This document shows, piece by piece, positions 29,501 to 38,695 of a stretch of DNA of 64,000 nucleotides. Where the stretch lies: the NCBI GenBank assembly GCA_963727245.1, contig CAVSFO010000012.1, positions 186,001 through 250,000 of the forward strand. Reading direction: 5' to 3'. The notes under the pieces are model-generated. The model saw nothing but the letters and a program-made list of their open reading frames with translations. It searched no databases and was not told where the DNA came from. Numbering within the stretch: position 1 is the stretch's first letter; every line of letters begins with the position of its first letter. Source of the stretch: JBKQVT01 sp963727245. Lineage in GTDB: Bacteria; Planctomycetota; Planctomycetia; Pirellulales; Thermoguttaceae. A program made the translations under genes and the position numbers.

Positions 29501-29833
29501 GCGCCGCAAGACGCCGGTCGCGGCCAGCGCGCGGCCGCTGCGGTGGTCGAGGGCGCAGGGAGCCGGCTCCGCGCCATCCTGATGACCACCTGCGCCATGA
29601 CGGCGGGCATGTTGCCCATGGCGCTGGCCTGGGGCGAGGCCGGCCAGCAGAACGCGCCCTTGGGCCGGGCCGTCATCGGGGGCCTGGCGGCCGCCACCGC
29701 AGCCACGTTGTTTGTGCTCCCCTCGGTTTTCGCCCTGGCACAATCGCGCGCGACCACCCAGTCGGCTTCCCTCGATCCCGGCGATCCTCACAGCGCCTAC
29801 TACCTGCCTTCAACCGCTCCAGGAGCCTCGTAG
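26555..29833 (+). CDS. RND efflux transporter, HAE1-like, with about four frameshifts
   Basis: About 1,090 residues when repaired. It starts MRLILFALRRPITVMVALAA, then VDIFPSLNLPVIYVAQPYGG, the first relay helix GILVDEATVAIENIHRHLER, LGREIFPTIDTGQFRLRIRA, and the second-half GAIMAVGVAMANAILLVTFA with RLRAILMTTCAMTAGMLPMA. The relay has Asp-Glu where AcrB has Asp-Asp, as in one HAE1 branch. Breaks: a C5 run at 27915-27919 (one C missing), 28040-28105 (+1), near 28303 (one C missing) and near 29172 (+1). The adaptor starts 2 bases after the stop, followed by a TolC-like gene, so 26.5-33.1 kb encodes a full tripartite system. Confidence 0.85.
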
Positions 29834-29834
29834 C

Positions 29835-31154
29835 ATGAACCGCATCCTTCTTCCTGTCGCCGGCCTGACCGTGGCTGCCGTCATGCTAGGGTCGATCGCC
29901 GGCTGTCATTCGTCGTCTTCGGCGGCGACGCAGCAAGCGGCGTCTTCGACGGCTGCGGTGCGCGTCACGGCCGCCCGGCCCGTGCGGAAAACGCTCCGCC
30001 TGGAGAGCGTGCAGCCGGGCCAGATCGAGGCTTTCGAGCAAACGCCGCTTTTGGCCAAGCTGCCCGCCTACGTCGAGAAGCTCCACGTCGATATCGGCGA
30101 CCGCGTGGAGGCCGGCCAACTCCTCGCGGACTTGTTCCTCCCGGAGTTGAAAGATGAACTCCGCCAGAAGCAAGCGGCGCTGGTTCAGGCCGAGGCGGAG
30201 ATCGAGTTGGCCGCGGCCGCAGTCCGTGCTGCCGAGGCGGCGGTGACAACTGCCCAAGCCAATATCAGCCTGATGAAGGCCGGCAACATCCGCGCCGAGG
30301 CGGACTACGCGCGCTGGCAGTCGCAGTTTGCGCGGATCAGTCAACTGGTAGTCGGCGGTTCCCTGGATCGCAAACTCGAGGATGAGACGCGGGATTCGCT
30401 CAAGGCCGCGGAAGCGGCGTGCGGCGAGGCCCGCGCGAAGGTGGAATCGGCCAAGGCCGCGCTGCTGCAAAGTCAGGCTGATTTGGCCAAGGCCAAGGCC
30501 AACGAAGCTGTGGCTCGTGCCCGCCGCGGAAACGCGCAAGCCGATCTCGCGCGCGTCACCGCCCTCCTCCAGTACACGCAAATCCGTGCCCCCTATGCCG
30601 GAGTCGTGACCGAGCGGAACGTGAACCGCGGCGATTTCGTCCAGCCGGCCAGCACCACGACCGCCAGGCCGCTCTTGACCGTCGTCCGAACCAACGTTGT
30701 CCGCATCTTCGTCGATGTCCCCGAAATGCAGTCCCCTTGGGTCGAGGCGGGGCGGACCGGGTACGTCAGCGTGCAGGCCCTTCCCGACCGGATCGTGGAG
30801 GGGAAGGTGACGCGGACGAGTTGGGCCTTGGGCGCAAATCGGACCTTGCGCACGGAACTCGACCTGCCCAATCCGAACGGTCTGCTGCGGCCGGGAATGT
30901 ACGCCACCGCCCACATCCTGCTCCAAGAGCGTCCCGACGCTTGCGTTCTTCCGCCCTCGGCCATTGTCCGCGACGGCAGGCGCGCGTCTTGTTGGACGGT
31001 CCAAGGCGGTCGCGCCGTTCGGACGCCGATTACTCTGGGCCTCCAGGTCGGAAATGACGTCGAGGTGACTTCGGGGTTGAAGCCCGACGACGTGGTCGTT
31101 CAATCCCAGGTTGCGTCACTTCAAGCGGGTGCGGCCGTCGAGGTGGCGAAATAA
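29835..31154 (+). CDS. RND efflux periplasmic adaptor lipoprotein
   Basis: 439 residues. The signal sequence ends in lipobox GSIAGC (Cys24). It has LPAYVEKLHVDIGDRVEAGQ (first lipoyl half), a long Ala/Glu/Lys coiled-coil hairpin (about 120-250), then YTQIRAPYAGVVTERNVNRG, the beta-barrel and a membrane-proximal domain ending EVTSGLKPDDVVVQSQVASL. It begins 2 bases after the pump gene, so the two are co-translated. It is more divergent from the 11192 adaptor than expected for a recent duplicate; the two RND systems were probably acquired independently. Confidence 0.9.
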   Translation: MNRILLPVAGLTVAAVMLGSIAGCHSSSSAATQQAASSTAAVRVTAARPVRKTLRLESVQPGQIEAFEQTPLLAKLPAYVEKLHVDIGDRVEAGQLLADLFLPELKDELRQKQAALVQAEAEIELAAAAVRAAEAAVTTAQANISLMKAGNIRAEADYARWQSQFARISQLVVGGSLDRKLEDETRDSLKAAEAACGEARAKVESAKAALLQSQADLAKAKANEAVARARRGNAQADLARVTALLQYTQIRAPYAGVVTERNVNRGDFVQPASTTTARPLLTVVRTNVVRIFVDVPEMQSPWVEAGRTGYVSVQALPDRIVEGKVTRTSWALGANRTLRTELDLPNPNGLLRPGMYATAHILLQERPDACVLPPSAIVRDGRRASCWTVQGGRAVRTPITLGLQVGNDVEVTSGLKPDDVVVQSQVASLQAGAAVEVAK

Positions 31155-31175
31155 AACGCGTTTCTTACCAACGCG

Positions 31176-31313
31176 TAGGGTGGGTCGAGCAAACCGAAAA
31201 CTTGGTGGGACTTCGGCCGCTTGCCTGGCGTCGATCTCCCCGCAACCTGGAATTCAAGGAAGATGCGGTTTGCGAAGACCCACCGGAGCTCGCGCGAACC
31301 TCGTCCCACCCTA
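31176..31313. repeat. TAGGGTGGG-terminated inverted repeat element
   Basis: TAGGGTGGG at 31176-31184 pairs with CCCACCCTA at 31305-31313, with inner matches GGTGGGACTTCGG facing GAAGACCCACC. The sequence GTAGGGTGGGTCGAG links it to the element at 53046-53147. It occupies part of the 415-base spacer between the adaptor and the TolC-like gene, which otherwise shows no gene. Confidence 0.55.
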
Positions 31314-31569
31314 CGGTGAGGAAAGGCGAAATAAGACGGCGACCAGAGTGTCCTCCCGTTCGGACCCCACCAATCGGACGGGCGACTTTGAGGCCGCTGC
31401 CGCGGGGTAGCGACCCGGTAAGTTCTGCCGGCAATGACGGATTTGCGGATTTTTCCTGATAAAGGACGGAGAACCTGGACGAAGACCAAGGAAGGGCGCA
31501 ATCGGCGCGTCGGGGGCAAGCTATGCGCCCCCTGGCCGTTTGCAGGCTCTGTTGGGCAGGTGGTGGCAC

Positions 31570-33120
31570 ATGAGGGGGAGCAAAACGGTGACGCCTGCCA
31601 CGGGTCGGTGCGATTGCCTGGCCGCGTGGCTTGCACTGCTGGCCATCCTGTTTGCCGGCGTCGAAGCCGGGCGCGCCGGCGGACAAATCCTTGACGCCCC
31701 AAGGTTCCCGGCTCCCTCGATGCCGCCGGCGGGACTTGCCCCGCCCGCAGTGAACGCTCCCGCGGCTCCCAGCGCACCGCCTTACCGAGCCGCGGGCGTT
31801 CTGGCGCCGGCCGAGAACCCGAATCCCATCACGTTCGCGGCCGCCCTCTCGCTGGTAGCACGACAAAATCCCCAAGTCGCCTTTGCGAACGAACAAGTCA
31901 ACGAAGCCTTTGCCCAATTGCGGGGGGCCCAGGTGCTGTGGCTGCCGGCCATTCGTGCCGGCGTCGGCTACATCAATCACGACGGGCCGTTGCAGAACAG
32001 CGACGGCACGATCACCGCGGCCAACCGCTCGGCGTTGGAAGCCGGCCTGGGAATGTATGCGGTGGGAGGCGGTGCTCCGGCGATTCCCGGCATCTCGGCC
32101 AAGTTCAGCTTCGCGGACGCGGTCTTCCAGCCTCGCATTGCGGACCACGAGGTGGCAGCCCGGCAGCACGCGGTCACGGCCACCACGAACGACCTGCTGC
32201 TTTTCGTGGCAGTGGCGTATCTGGATCTCGTGCGGGCGTTCCAGCAGCAGGCGATTGCGCAAGAGACGCTCGACCACACGGCACGGCTGGCCGATCTGAC
32301 GGCGGCTTTCGCCCGCAGCGGCCAAGGCAACCAGGCTGACGCCGATCGCGCGCAAACGGAGCTTGCCCTGCGGAGAAACGCCTTGGCGCAGGCCGCCGCC
32401 CAAACCAAGGTTGCCTCGGCCCGCCTGGTGGAATTGCTGCATCTGGAGCCGACCCGCCTGCTGATGCCGCAGGAGCCGACGATCGTGCCGATCGAGCTGG
32501 TTTCACGCGATGCCACTGTCGCCCGGCTGGTTGCCGACGGGTTGTCGTGCCGGCCGGAGTTGGCCCAGAGCGGCCATCTTGTGGAAGAAGCCGTTCGTCG
32601 CTTGGATCGCCAACGGTACGCACCGCTGTGGCCCAGCCTGCTGCTGGATGTGAGCCAGAGCGGATATGGCGGCGGACCGGACTCGACCATCGCCGATTAT
32701 CGCGGGCGATTTGATTTCGACGCCACCGTGTATTGGGAGCTTCGCAACTTCGGCTTGGCGGACGCCGCCGCCCAGAAGGCCGCCCGCTCGCGATTGGAAC
32801 AATCCAGACAACTGCAGATTCAGCTTATGGACCGGGTGGCCCGGGAGATTGTCGAGGCGCGCGCCCAATCCGAATCGCTGCGCGGCCAGATTGCCGTAGC
32901 GCAGGCTGGAATCCGCGTGGCGAGCGACTCGTACCGGCGGAATCTGCAACGAATCCGGGGCGGCCAGGGATTGCCTCTGGAAGTGCTCCAGTCGCTGCAA
33001 GCGCTCGACCAGAGCTGCCGGGAGTACCTGCGGGCGGTGGGCGATTATGACGAGTGGCAATTCCGGCTCTACCGCGCCGTAGGCTGCCCGATCCCGCACG
33101 AAGCAAGCCCCGCCAAGTAG
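31570..33120 (+). CDS. TolC-like outer membrane efflux protein
   Basis: 516 residues. A signal peptide (LAAWLALLAILFAGVEAGRA) and a Pro/Ala-rich linker are followed by two outer-membrane-efflux repeats. The first begins ITFAAALSLVARQNPQVAFA and the second around CRPELAQSGHLVEEAVRRLD; each ends in long amphipathic helices (DLVRAFQQQAIAQETLDHTA; QLMDRVAREIVEARAQSESL). This is the TolC/OprM trimeric exit duct expected for the RND pump and adaptor just upstream. ATG 31570 is chosen because it places the signal peptide correctly. No good ribosome-binding site is visible. Confidence 0.87.
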   Translation: MRGSKTVTPATGRCDCLAAWLALLAILFAGVEAGRAGGQILDAPRFPAPSMPPAGLAPPAVNAPAAPSAPPYRAAGVLAPAENPNPITFAAALSLVARQNPQVAFANEQVNEAFAQLRGAQVLWLPAIRAGVGYINHDGPLQNSDGTITAANRSALEAGLGMYAVGGGAPAIPGISAKFSFADAVFQPRIADHEVAARQHAVTATTNDLLLFVAVAYLDLVRAFQQQAIAQETLDHTARLADLTAAFARSGQGNQADADRAQTELALRRNALAQAAAQTKVASARLVELLHLEPTRLLMPQEPTIVPIELVSRDATVARLVADGLSCRPELAQSGHLVEEAVRRLDRQRYAPLWPSLLLDVSQSGYGGGPDSTIADYRGRFDFDATVYWELRNFGLADAAAQKAARSRLEQSRQLQIQLMDRVAREIVEARAQSESLRGQIAVAQAGIRVASDSYRRNLQRIRGGQGLPLEVLQSLQALDQSCREYLRAVGDYDEWQFRLYRAVGCPIPHEASPAK

Positions 33121-33221
33121 GCCAGGCCCACGACCGGCATGGCGTCGACACCCTGCTGGCGTCCGAGACTGGAGAAGATCCGGGCGATCGCACCACGACT
33201 CCCAAAACCACGTCGCTCGGC

Positions 33222-34677
33222 CTACAAGACCGGGCTGATAAGACGCAGAAGGTTTTCCAGAAAACGCTGCACGCGCGGCCGTTTCGACCAATCCTCGGGG
33301 ACCAAGCACTCGCAGTCATCGATGTACGACTGCTGAAGGGCGTGCAGTTCCTCGGCGAATTCGCCTCCATAGACGAACAGCGCCACCTCGTAGTTGAGCC
33401 AGAGGCTCCGCATATCGAGATTGACGGTGCCGAACATGGAGATGCGGCGGTCCGCCGTCATGGACTTCGTGTGGAGCAGGCCCTTGCGATAGAGGTGGAT
33501 GCGGACGCCCATGTCCGTCAACTCGTCGTAGTACGAGCGGCTGGCGTAGCGCGTGAGCAGGGAATCCACCTTCTCGGGCAGGATCATGTCGACCCGCACG
33601 CCGCGGCCCGCGGCCCCTCGCAGCGCCCGCAACAGCGAATCGTCGGGGACGAAGTAGGGCGTCGTCAGGACGAGCTCCTCCTGGGCGGAGTTGACCACCG
33701 CCAGGAGCATCTGCAAGAGACCGTCGTCAGTCTGTCCCGGTCCCGAGGGAATGACCTGCACGTCCGTGGTCCCCTTGGGTTCCACGAGGCCGAGTCCGGC
33801 ACTTTCGACGATCGTCTCGATCGCTTCGGCCGTCTCGAGCATCCAGTCTCCGATCATCGTCATCGCCAGGGGGATGACGACCGAGCCTTCGACGCGGACC
33901 ATCGCATCGACCCAGGGACCGACGTGGGCGTGCTGCTTGAAATAGCGGGGATCCACCAGATTCATGCTTCCCGTCCAGGCAACCTCGCCGTCGACCACGA
34001 CGATCTTGCGATGCAGACGCAGATCGTTTCGGCTCACCAGCATCTGAAAAAGCCCGACGGGCAATGCCGGCTGGAGATGGACTCCGGCCGCCCGCAGCCG
34101 CTCCGGCTGTGGACCTCGCCACCAAGGGCGGGCGCGACCGCGTCGACCAGCACGCGACACACGACGCCGCGACTGGCGGCGCGCACAGCGCCTCCAGCAC
34201 CTCGTCGGCGGCGCCTCCCTCGTTCCAGATGTAGAACTCCATGAGGACGCTCTTGCGGGCACGATCGACGTCCTCGGCGATCGCCCTGAGTATTCGATCC
34301 GACTGGGAGTAGAGGTGGCCCTCGCTTCCCGCCACGGTGGGAACCCCCACCACGGCCGTGCCGAGCCGATCCATGCCGCGGGCCTCCGGCCGGTGCTTGC
34401 CCCAGTCGACGTTGGTCAGTCCCTTGCCGATCATTTGCTGCGCCAGCAGCGAATAGTCACCGTGAAGCGCCGCGATCCGCCGGGCGCGCTTCAGGCCGAC
34501 TCGTCGTTCTCCAACCAGCAGATAGATGACCGCTCCGCCAAAGGGGAAGACGGCGACGAGAAACAGCCATGCCAGGGCGACGCCACTGGCCGGCCGCCGC
34601 ATAATCACCCGCAGCGAAATCGAAACTACGATGGCCGCGTGCAAGATGCTCAGAAGCGTGGGAAGCTGAAAGAACAT
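33222..34677 (-). CDS. cardiolipin synthase-like phospholipase D protein, two frameshifts
   Basis: About 485 residues. MFFQLPTLLSILHAAIVVSI starts two transmembrane segments, then LYSQSDRILRAIAEDVDRAR and MEFYIWNEGG. The two HKD motifs follow: LHRKIVVVDGEVAWTGSMNL and LHTKSMTADRRISMFGTVNL. The enzyme condenses phosphatidylglycerol to cardiolipin at the membrane. Single-base deletions near 34180-34184 and 34131-34137 split the first half; between them the third frame reads AASRGVVCRVLVDA, exactly the family sequence. GGAGGT lies 7 bases before ATG 34677, deciding the start. Confidence 0.85.
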
Positions 34678-34747
34678 GCACGACACCTCCACGTCGGCGA
34701 AAACGTCGGCGCCCGTTTCGCATTACCGTCGGGCACGCCCGGGGCGC

Positions 34748-35941
34748 CTACGACTTCGGCACGATGTCGATCTGCAGGGCCGGATCGGCGGCCGCCACGT
34801 ATGTCGTCGCCAGGCCCAGTTCCTTGCGCACGATGTTGGCGCCCTGGGCAAGGGCCGAGGACTTGTAAAAGGCAATCTCGCGATTGCAGCCCTGACGGCC
34901 GAACCCGCAGTCGCTCGACACGACGAGCTGCTCCAGCGGAATATACTTCAGCGCCCGGCGGATCTCGGCGGCCACCTCCTCCGGCCGGTCGGCCTGCAAC
35001 GTTCGATGGCTGACGGCGCCGATGGCGACCTTTTTCTTGAGATCGTGCCGGAACGGCGCAAACAACTCGATGTCCTTGAAGTTCCGGTCCTTCATCTCGA
35101 CCGTCCAGATGTCGCCCTTGCAGCGCTCCAGGTAAAGCTCGATCGAGGCGGCATAGCTCGTGTCCTCACGCACGCGCTGCATGTTCGGATTGCCCCAGCA
35201 GGTGTGGATCCAAAGCTCGACGTCGTTGAGGCCCTCGACCTCGCGGTTGTAGGCGTCGATCATGAACTTCGTCTGCTCGTGGTCCTTGCCGAACGTGTTG
35301 GCCATGAAGTGGAAGCAGGGCTCTTCGATCTGGATGCTCTTGCAGCCGGCGTCGCGCAGGGCCAGCAGCTCCGTGTTCATCGCCACGGCCAGGTCCCAGA
35401 TCACCTCGCGTTTGTCCTTGTACTTGGGCGTGTGGATGTCGAGGAACAGACTCATCACCTGGGAACAGCAGGTGCCGAACTTGACCGGCTTGCGACTCTT
35501 GGCCTGCGTCATGCGCCAGATCTTGTCGTAATGCAACGGGCGGTGCTCGATCTTGTCGACAACCCGCGGCCAGCGCCAGCCGGTGTAGATCTCGTGCAGC
35601 ATGGTTCCGGCCGGGTAGGTCAGCCAGTCGGAACGGGTCTCCTGGGACTGGAGAAAGTCGCCCTCCAGCCCCGTCCAGCGCTGCAAGGGATAATGGTGCC
35701 AGGCCCGGCCGGCCAGGTCTTCGTCGCAGTGATAGTCGCCGTGCGTGAGGATATCCAGCCCGGCGCGGTCCTCATCGCTGACGACCACGGCCAACGCGTC
35801 CTCGAACTTCTCCCGGAAGCGGACGTCCAACATGCACGTGTCCAACGGCCTTCCCCACATGCTGACGTCGAACCAGCGAGGCCGCGGCCAGGAACCGGTG
35901 ACGGTGGTGGGCAACATCCGATCGGCAGTAGCAGTGAACAT
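34748..35941 (-). CDS. short cobalamin-independent methionine synthase-like methyltransferase
   Basis: 397 residues, about half the length of MetE, matching only its C-terminal catalytic barrel. MetE-type zinc ligands are recognisable: WIHTCWG (His246, Cys248), IQIEEPC (Glu206) and SSDCGFGR (Cys345). The N-terminus LPTTVTGSWPRPRWF matches the MetE core start. Such single-domain proteins in archaea and bacteria transfer methyl groups from a corrinoid protein or an unknown donor, not necessarily methyltetrahydrofolate. GAGGAG precedes ATG 35941. It stands alone between the cardiolipin synthase gene and the surface-protein genes. Confidence 0.85.
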   Translation of the reverse strand: MFTATADRMLPTTVTGSWPRPRWFDVSMWGRPLDTCMLDVRFREKFEDALAVVVSDEDRAGLDILTHGDYHCDEDLAGRAWHHYPLQRWTGLEGDFLQSQETRSDWLTYPAGTMLHEIYTGWRWPRVVDKIEHRPLHYDKIWRMTQAKSRKPVKFGTCCSQVMSLFLDIHTPKYKDKREVIWDLAVAMNTELLALRDAGCKSIQIEEPCFHFMANTFGKDHEQTKFMIDAYNREVEGLNDVELWIHTCWGNPNMQRVREDTSYAASIELYLERCKGDIWTVEMKDRNFKDIELFAPFRHDLKKKVAIGAVSHRTLQADRPEEVAAEIRRALKYIPLEQLVVSSDCGFGRQGCNREIAFYKSSALAQGANIVRKELGLATTYVAAADPALQIDIVPKS

Positions 35942-36100
35942 AGGGACTCCTCGGCAGTTGCGACGGCCCAGGAGCGGCTGCATTCCCGGGCGCAACGAAA
36001 AGGGTTTTGTCCTAATGTTAGTGAAGGGGCGGGGATGAGTCAATTGCCGTGGAGGACCCGCCCGGCGAGGACGACTTCGCCAGGGCTCCCGGAGGAGCGC

Positions 36101-36154
36101 AAAAAGTCCGCCCGTTGCAACGGGTGGGATGCTGCGACCGCAAGGGGACTTTTT
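36101..36154. repeat. AAAAAGTCC palindromic repeat
   Basis: AAAAAGTCC (36101-36109) pairs with GGACTTTTT (36146-36154) and encloses the palindrome CCCGTTGCAACGGG (36111-36124). A related GTTTGCAACGGGGGG hairpin is near 21740. It lies in the spacer between the methyltransferase start and the end of the beta-strand repeat gene and may act as a terminator. Confidence 0.6.
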
Positions 36155-36237
36155 CCCCGTGAGGCACTACGTCCGCTTCCGCCGCCACAGGCTGCCCGCA
36201 GCTTGGGAGTCTTTCCGTGTGCTGGCCAGGGGCCGGC

Positions 36238-38694
36238 TCACGCCGCGACGGACAACGCGTCGAGAATCGCCAACGAGCCGAGCGGCTCGTCGCCGGCCGA
36301 ATAGGTTGCAAAAAACCCGTCCACCGCCGCAAGGGCGCTACCGTGACCGTCGGTCGTGACGGACCAACCCGCGGAGCCAAGGTCGGCGGCCAGCGGGTCC
36401 TCGCCCGTCGCCCCATTGACCGCAACCGCGTCGTTGGCCAATACCGCCGCCGGGGACTGGCCAGCCGGCAGCGGCGACACAGCGGCTGCGGCAGCCCCAA
36501 TCGTCACGGGCGCCGGAGCGAGCGAAACGGTCCCGCCGACCGCGGTGGAACCCAAGGCCGCGAAACTCGGCGTCGTGGCTTCGCTACGGGTGGCCGCCGG
36601 CGCCGTCGGACCGACCGGACTGGGCGAAACGACGGCGGCGACAGCGGCTAGTCCAGGCACAGTCGCGACGGTGCCGCCGCCCGCGGCCGTTGCCGGCGTC
36701 AAGTTCGCCTGATTGAGCAAGACGCTGCTGCCGAGACCGGCCGCCCCAACGCTCACGACCGCGTCGCCGGTGGCGGGCGGCGCGTAGGTGATCGTCACCG
36801 GCGTGCCGATGGCCAGGTCCGAGGCCCGCGATCCGTTGAACGTGTCGGTCTTTATCGAGCCGTCCAGTTCGTAAATGAAGACCGGGGCGAACGTGCCGGT
36901 CCGGCTGTCCAGCGTGACCTGCACCGTCTGGCCGTCGCTGGCGTCGCTGTAGTTGTAGGCGATCACGCCCAGCAGGACGTTGCTGCAAGCGCCGCTGCCG
37001 GTGCCGCTGGCAACGACGCCCGGGTTCTGGCAGAAGTCCGACCAGCCCGCCGGGCTGATGTTGTTCGTCGAGCCGAGGTCCAGGTTGCCGTCCCCGTTGA
37101 GGTCGGTCGAACTCCCAGTCGTGGCCGCAGGCCCGGATCCGAACCCGTTTGCAAACGCCAGCGCCAGCGACGAGGGCGACGAGCCGTCGCCGATGGCGCC
37201 CGCCGAGGTGAAATTCAACTCCGCCGTCCCGACGCCGCCGCTGCTGGCGCCGTCGGCAAGGTTCAGGCCGGCGTACACGTCGAAATAGATCGTGCCGGAG
37301 GCGTCGCTCGTGGTAACGTTGTTGGCGATAATATTGTCGCTGGAATCCATCTCGAAGTCGGTGGCGTAGTTGGTCGTACCGAGACTCACGGGCTGCAAAT
37401 ACAACTCGACGACGCCCTGTCCGGCCGTTGTACCGCCGCCGCCGAGTCGCCCGCCGGAGAGGCCGCCCGAGCCGATGCTGTCGCCCTGGCCGGAATCGCT
37501 GCCGTCGCCTAGCAGGGCGCCCAGCGTCAGCCGGCCGCCGCTGTTGATCGTCAAGGCGCCGTTGGAGGCCGCCGCGCCCGGCTGGGCGCAGCAAAGGTCG
37601 CCTGCGTTGACCGTGGTGCCGCCGATGTAGGTGTTCGTGCCGGAGAGGGTCAGCGTGCCGGTGCCGTCCATGACAAGGCCCCCGCTGCCGCTGATGTCGC
37701 CGTCAAAGGGGATGTTGCCCAGCGTGTTGAAAACCAGCGTGCCGTTGTCGGCCACGTCGCCGCTCAGGCTGCCGTCGGTCGTGCCGTCGCCGAGCCAAAG
37801 GGTGCTGCCGGCGCTGATCGTGACGCCGCTGAAGCTGTTCGCCCCGGTAAGCGTGAGGACGTTGTTGCCGAGCACCGTCAGGCCGACGGTTTCGCTCGCG
37901 CCGTCAATGGTGAAAGTGCCGTCGGTGGTGTCCAATCCCAGCGCGGAGCCGGAGTCGAACGTCACGTTGCTGTAAAGGCTCTGGATCTGGTCCCACGTCC
38001 AGTCCTGCGTGCCGCCGACCAAAAACGCCAGGGTGCCGGCGTCTTGGACCTCGGCCTGCCCAAGCGCGGTTTGCGCCGGGGTGCTGGCCAGTTCGACCGT
38101 GCTGCCGGCCTGGACCGTGACGCCGCTGAGGCTGGTGTCGCCCGTGAGGGTAAGAGTGTTCGGACCCAGCACCGTCAGGGGGAGGGACTCGCTCGCGTTG
38201 TTTAGCGTGAAAGTGCCGTCGCTGGTGTCCAATCCCAGCGCGGAGCCGGAGTCGAACGTCACGTTGCTGCAAAGGCTCTGGATCTGGTCCCACGTCCAGT
38301 CCTGCGTGCCGCCGACCAAGAACGCCAGGGTGCCGCCGTCTTGGACCTCGACCTGCCCAAGCGACGCCTCCGCCGGGGGACCGGCCAGTTCCAGCGTAAC
38401 GCCGGACTCAACGGTGGTGGTGCCGCCGCTGAAATCGACTGCGCCGGCCAGTGTGGCGTCGCCCGTGACGTCGAGGTTTCCCGTGCCGCTCAGGTCAGCG
38501 TAGATGCTGCCGCCGTCGATCGCCACAGGGCCGGCGACGCTGATCGAGTCGGCATAGATGCTGCCGCCGTCGAGCGTCAGCGACGTGGCGCTAATCGAGC
38601 CGCCGTAGAGCGTGCTGCCCCCGTCGAGCGTCACTGCCCCCAGGGTCAGGTCGCTGTCGCCCAGGTCCAGTTGCGTGCCGCCGTTGACGATCAC
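36238..38694 (-). CDS. beta-strand repeat surface protein, probably the C-terminal part of the gene upstream
   Basis: About 818 residues of Gly/Thr/Ser-rich beta-strand repeats of the autotransporter-associated type: GNNVLTLTGANSFSGVTISA and LTLSGTNTYIGGTTVNAG. Two copies of a roughly 100-residue unit containing TLAFLVGGTQDWTWDQIQSL are repeated at 300-base spacing (near 37905-38090 and 38205-38390). There is no signal peptide. The frame opens at GTG 38694, one base after the TAA ending the 38696-41623 gene. Dropping one T turns that stop into Asn and joins the two as TGANVIVNGGTQLDLGDSDL. I therefore think it is one polypeptide of about 1,795 residues split by an indel. It is probably an extracellular or cell-surface protein. 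Confidence 0.75.
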   Translation of the reverse strand: MIVNGGTQLDLGDSDLTLGAVTLDGGSTLYGGSISATSLTLDGGSIYADSISVAGPVAIDGGSIYADLSGTGNLDVTGDATLAGAVDFSGGTTTVESGVTLELAGPPAEASLGQVEVQDGGTLAFLVGGTQDWTWDQIQSLCSNVTFDSGSALGLDTSDGTFTLNNASESLPLTVLGPNTLTLTGDTSLSGVTVQAGSTVELASTPAQTALGQAEVQDAGTLAFLVGGTQDWTWDQIQSLYSNVTFDSGSALGLDTTDGTFTIDGASETVGLTVLGNNVLTLTGANSFSGVTISAGSTLWLGDGTTDGSLSGDVADNGTLVFNTLGNIPFDGDISGSGGLVMDGTGTLTLSGTNTYIGGTTVNAGDLCCAQPGAAASNGALTINSGGRLTLGALLGDGSDSGQGDSIGSGGLSGGRLGGGGTTAGQGVVELYLQPVSLGTTNYATDFEMDSSDNIIANNVTTSDASGTIYFDVYAGLNLADGASSGGVGTAELNFTSAGAIGDGSSPSSLALAFANGFGSGPAATTGSSTDLNGDGNLDLGSTNNISPAGWSDFCQNPGVVASGTGSGACSNVLLGVIAYNYSDASDGQTVQVTLDSRTGTFAPVFIYELDGSIKTDTFNGSRASDLAIGTPVTITYAPPATGDAVVSVGAAGLGSSVLLNQANLTPATAAGGGTVATVPGLAAVAAVVSPSPVGPTAPAATRSEATTPSFAALGSTAVGGTVSLAPAPVTIGAAAAAVSPLPAGQSPAAVLANDAVAVNGATGEDPLAADLGSAGWSVTTDGHGSALAAVDGFFATYSAGDEPLGSLAILDALSVAA

Positions 38695-38695
38695 G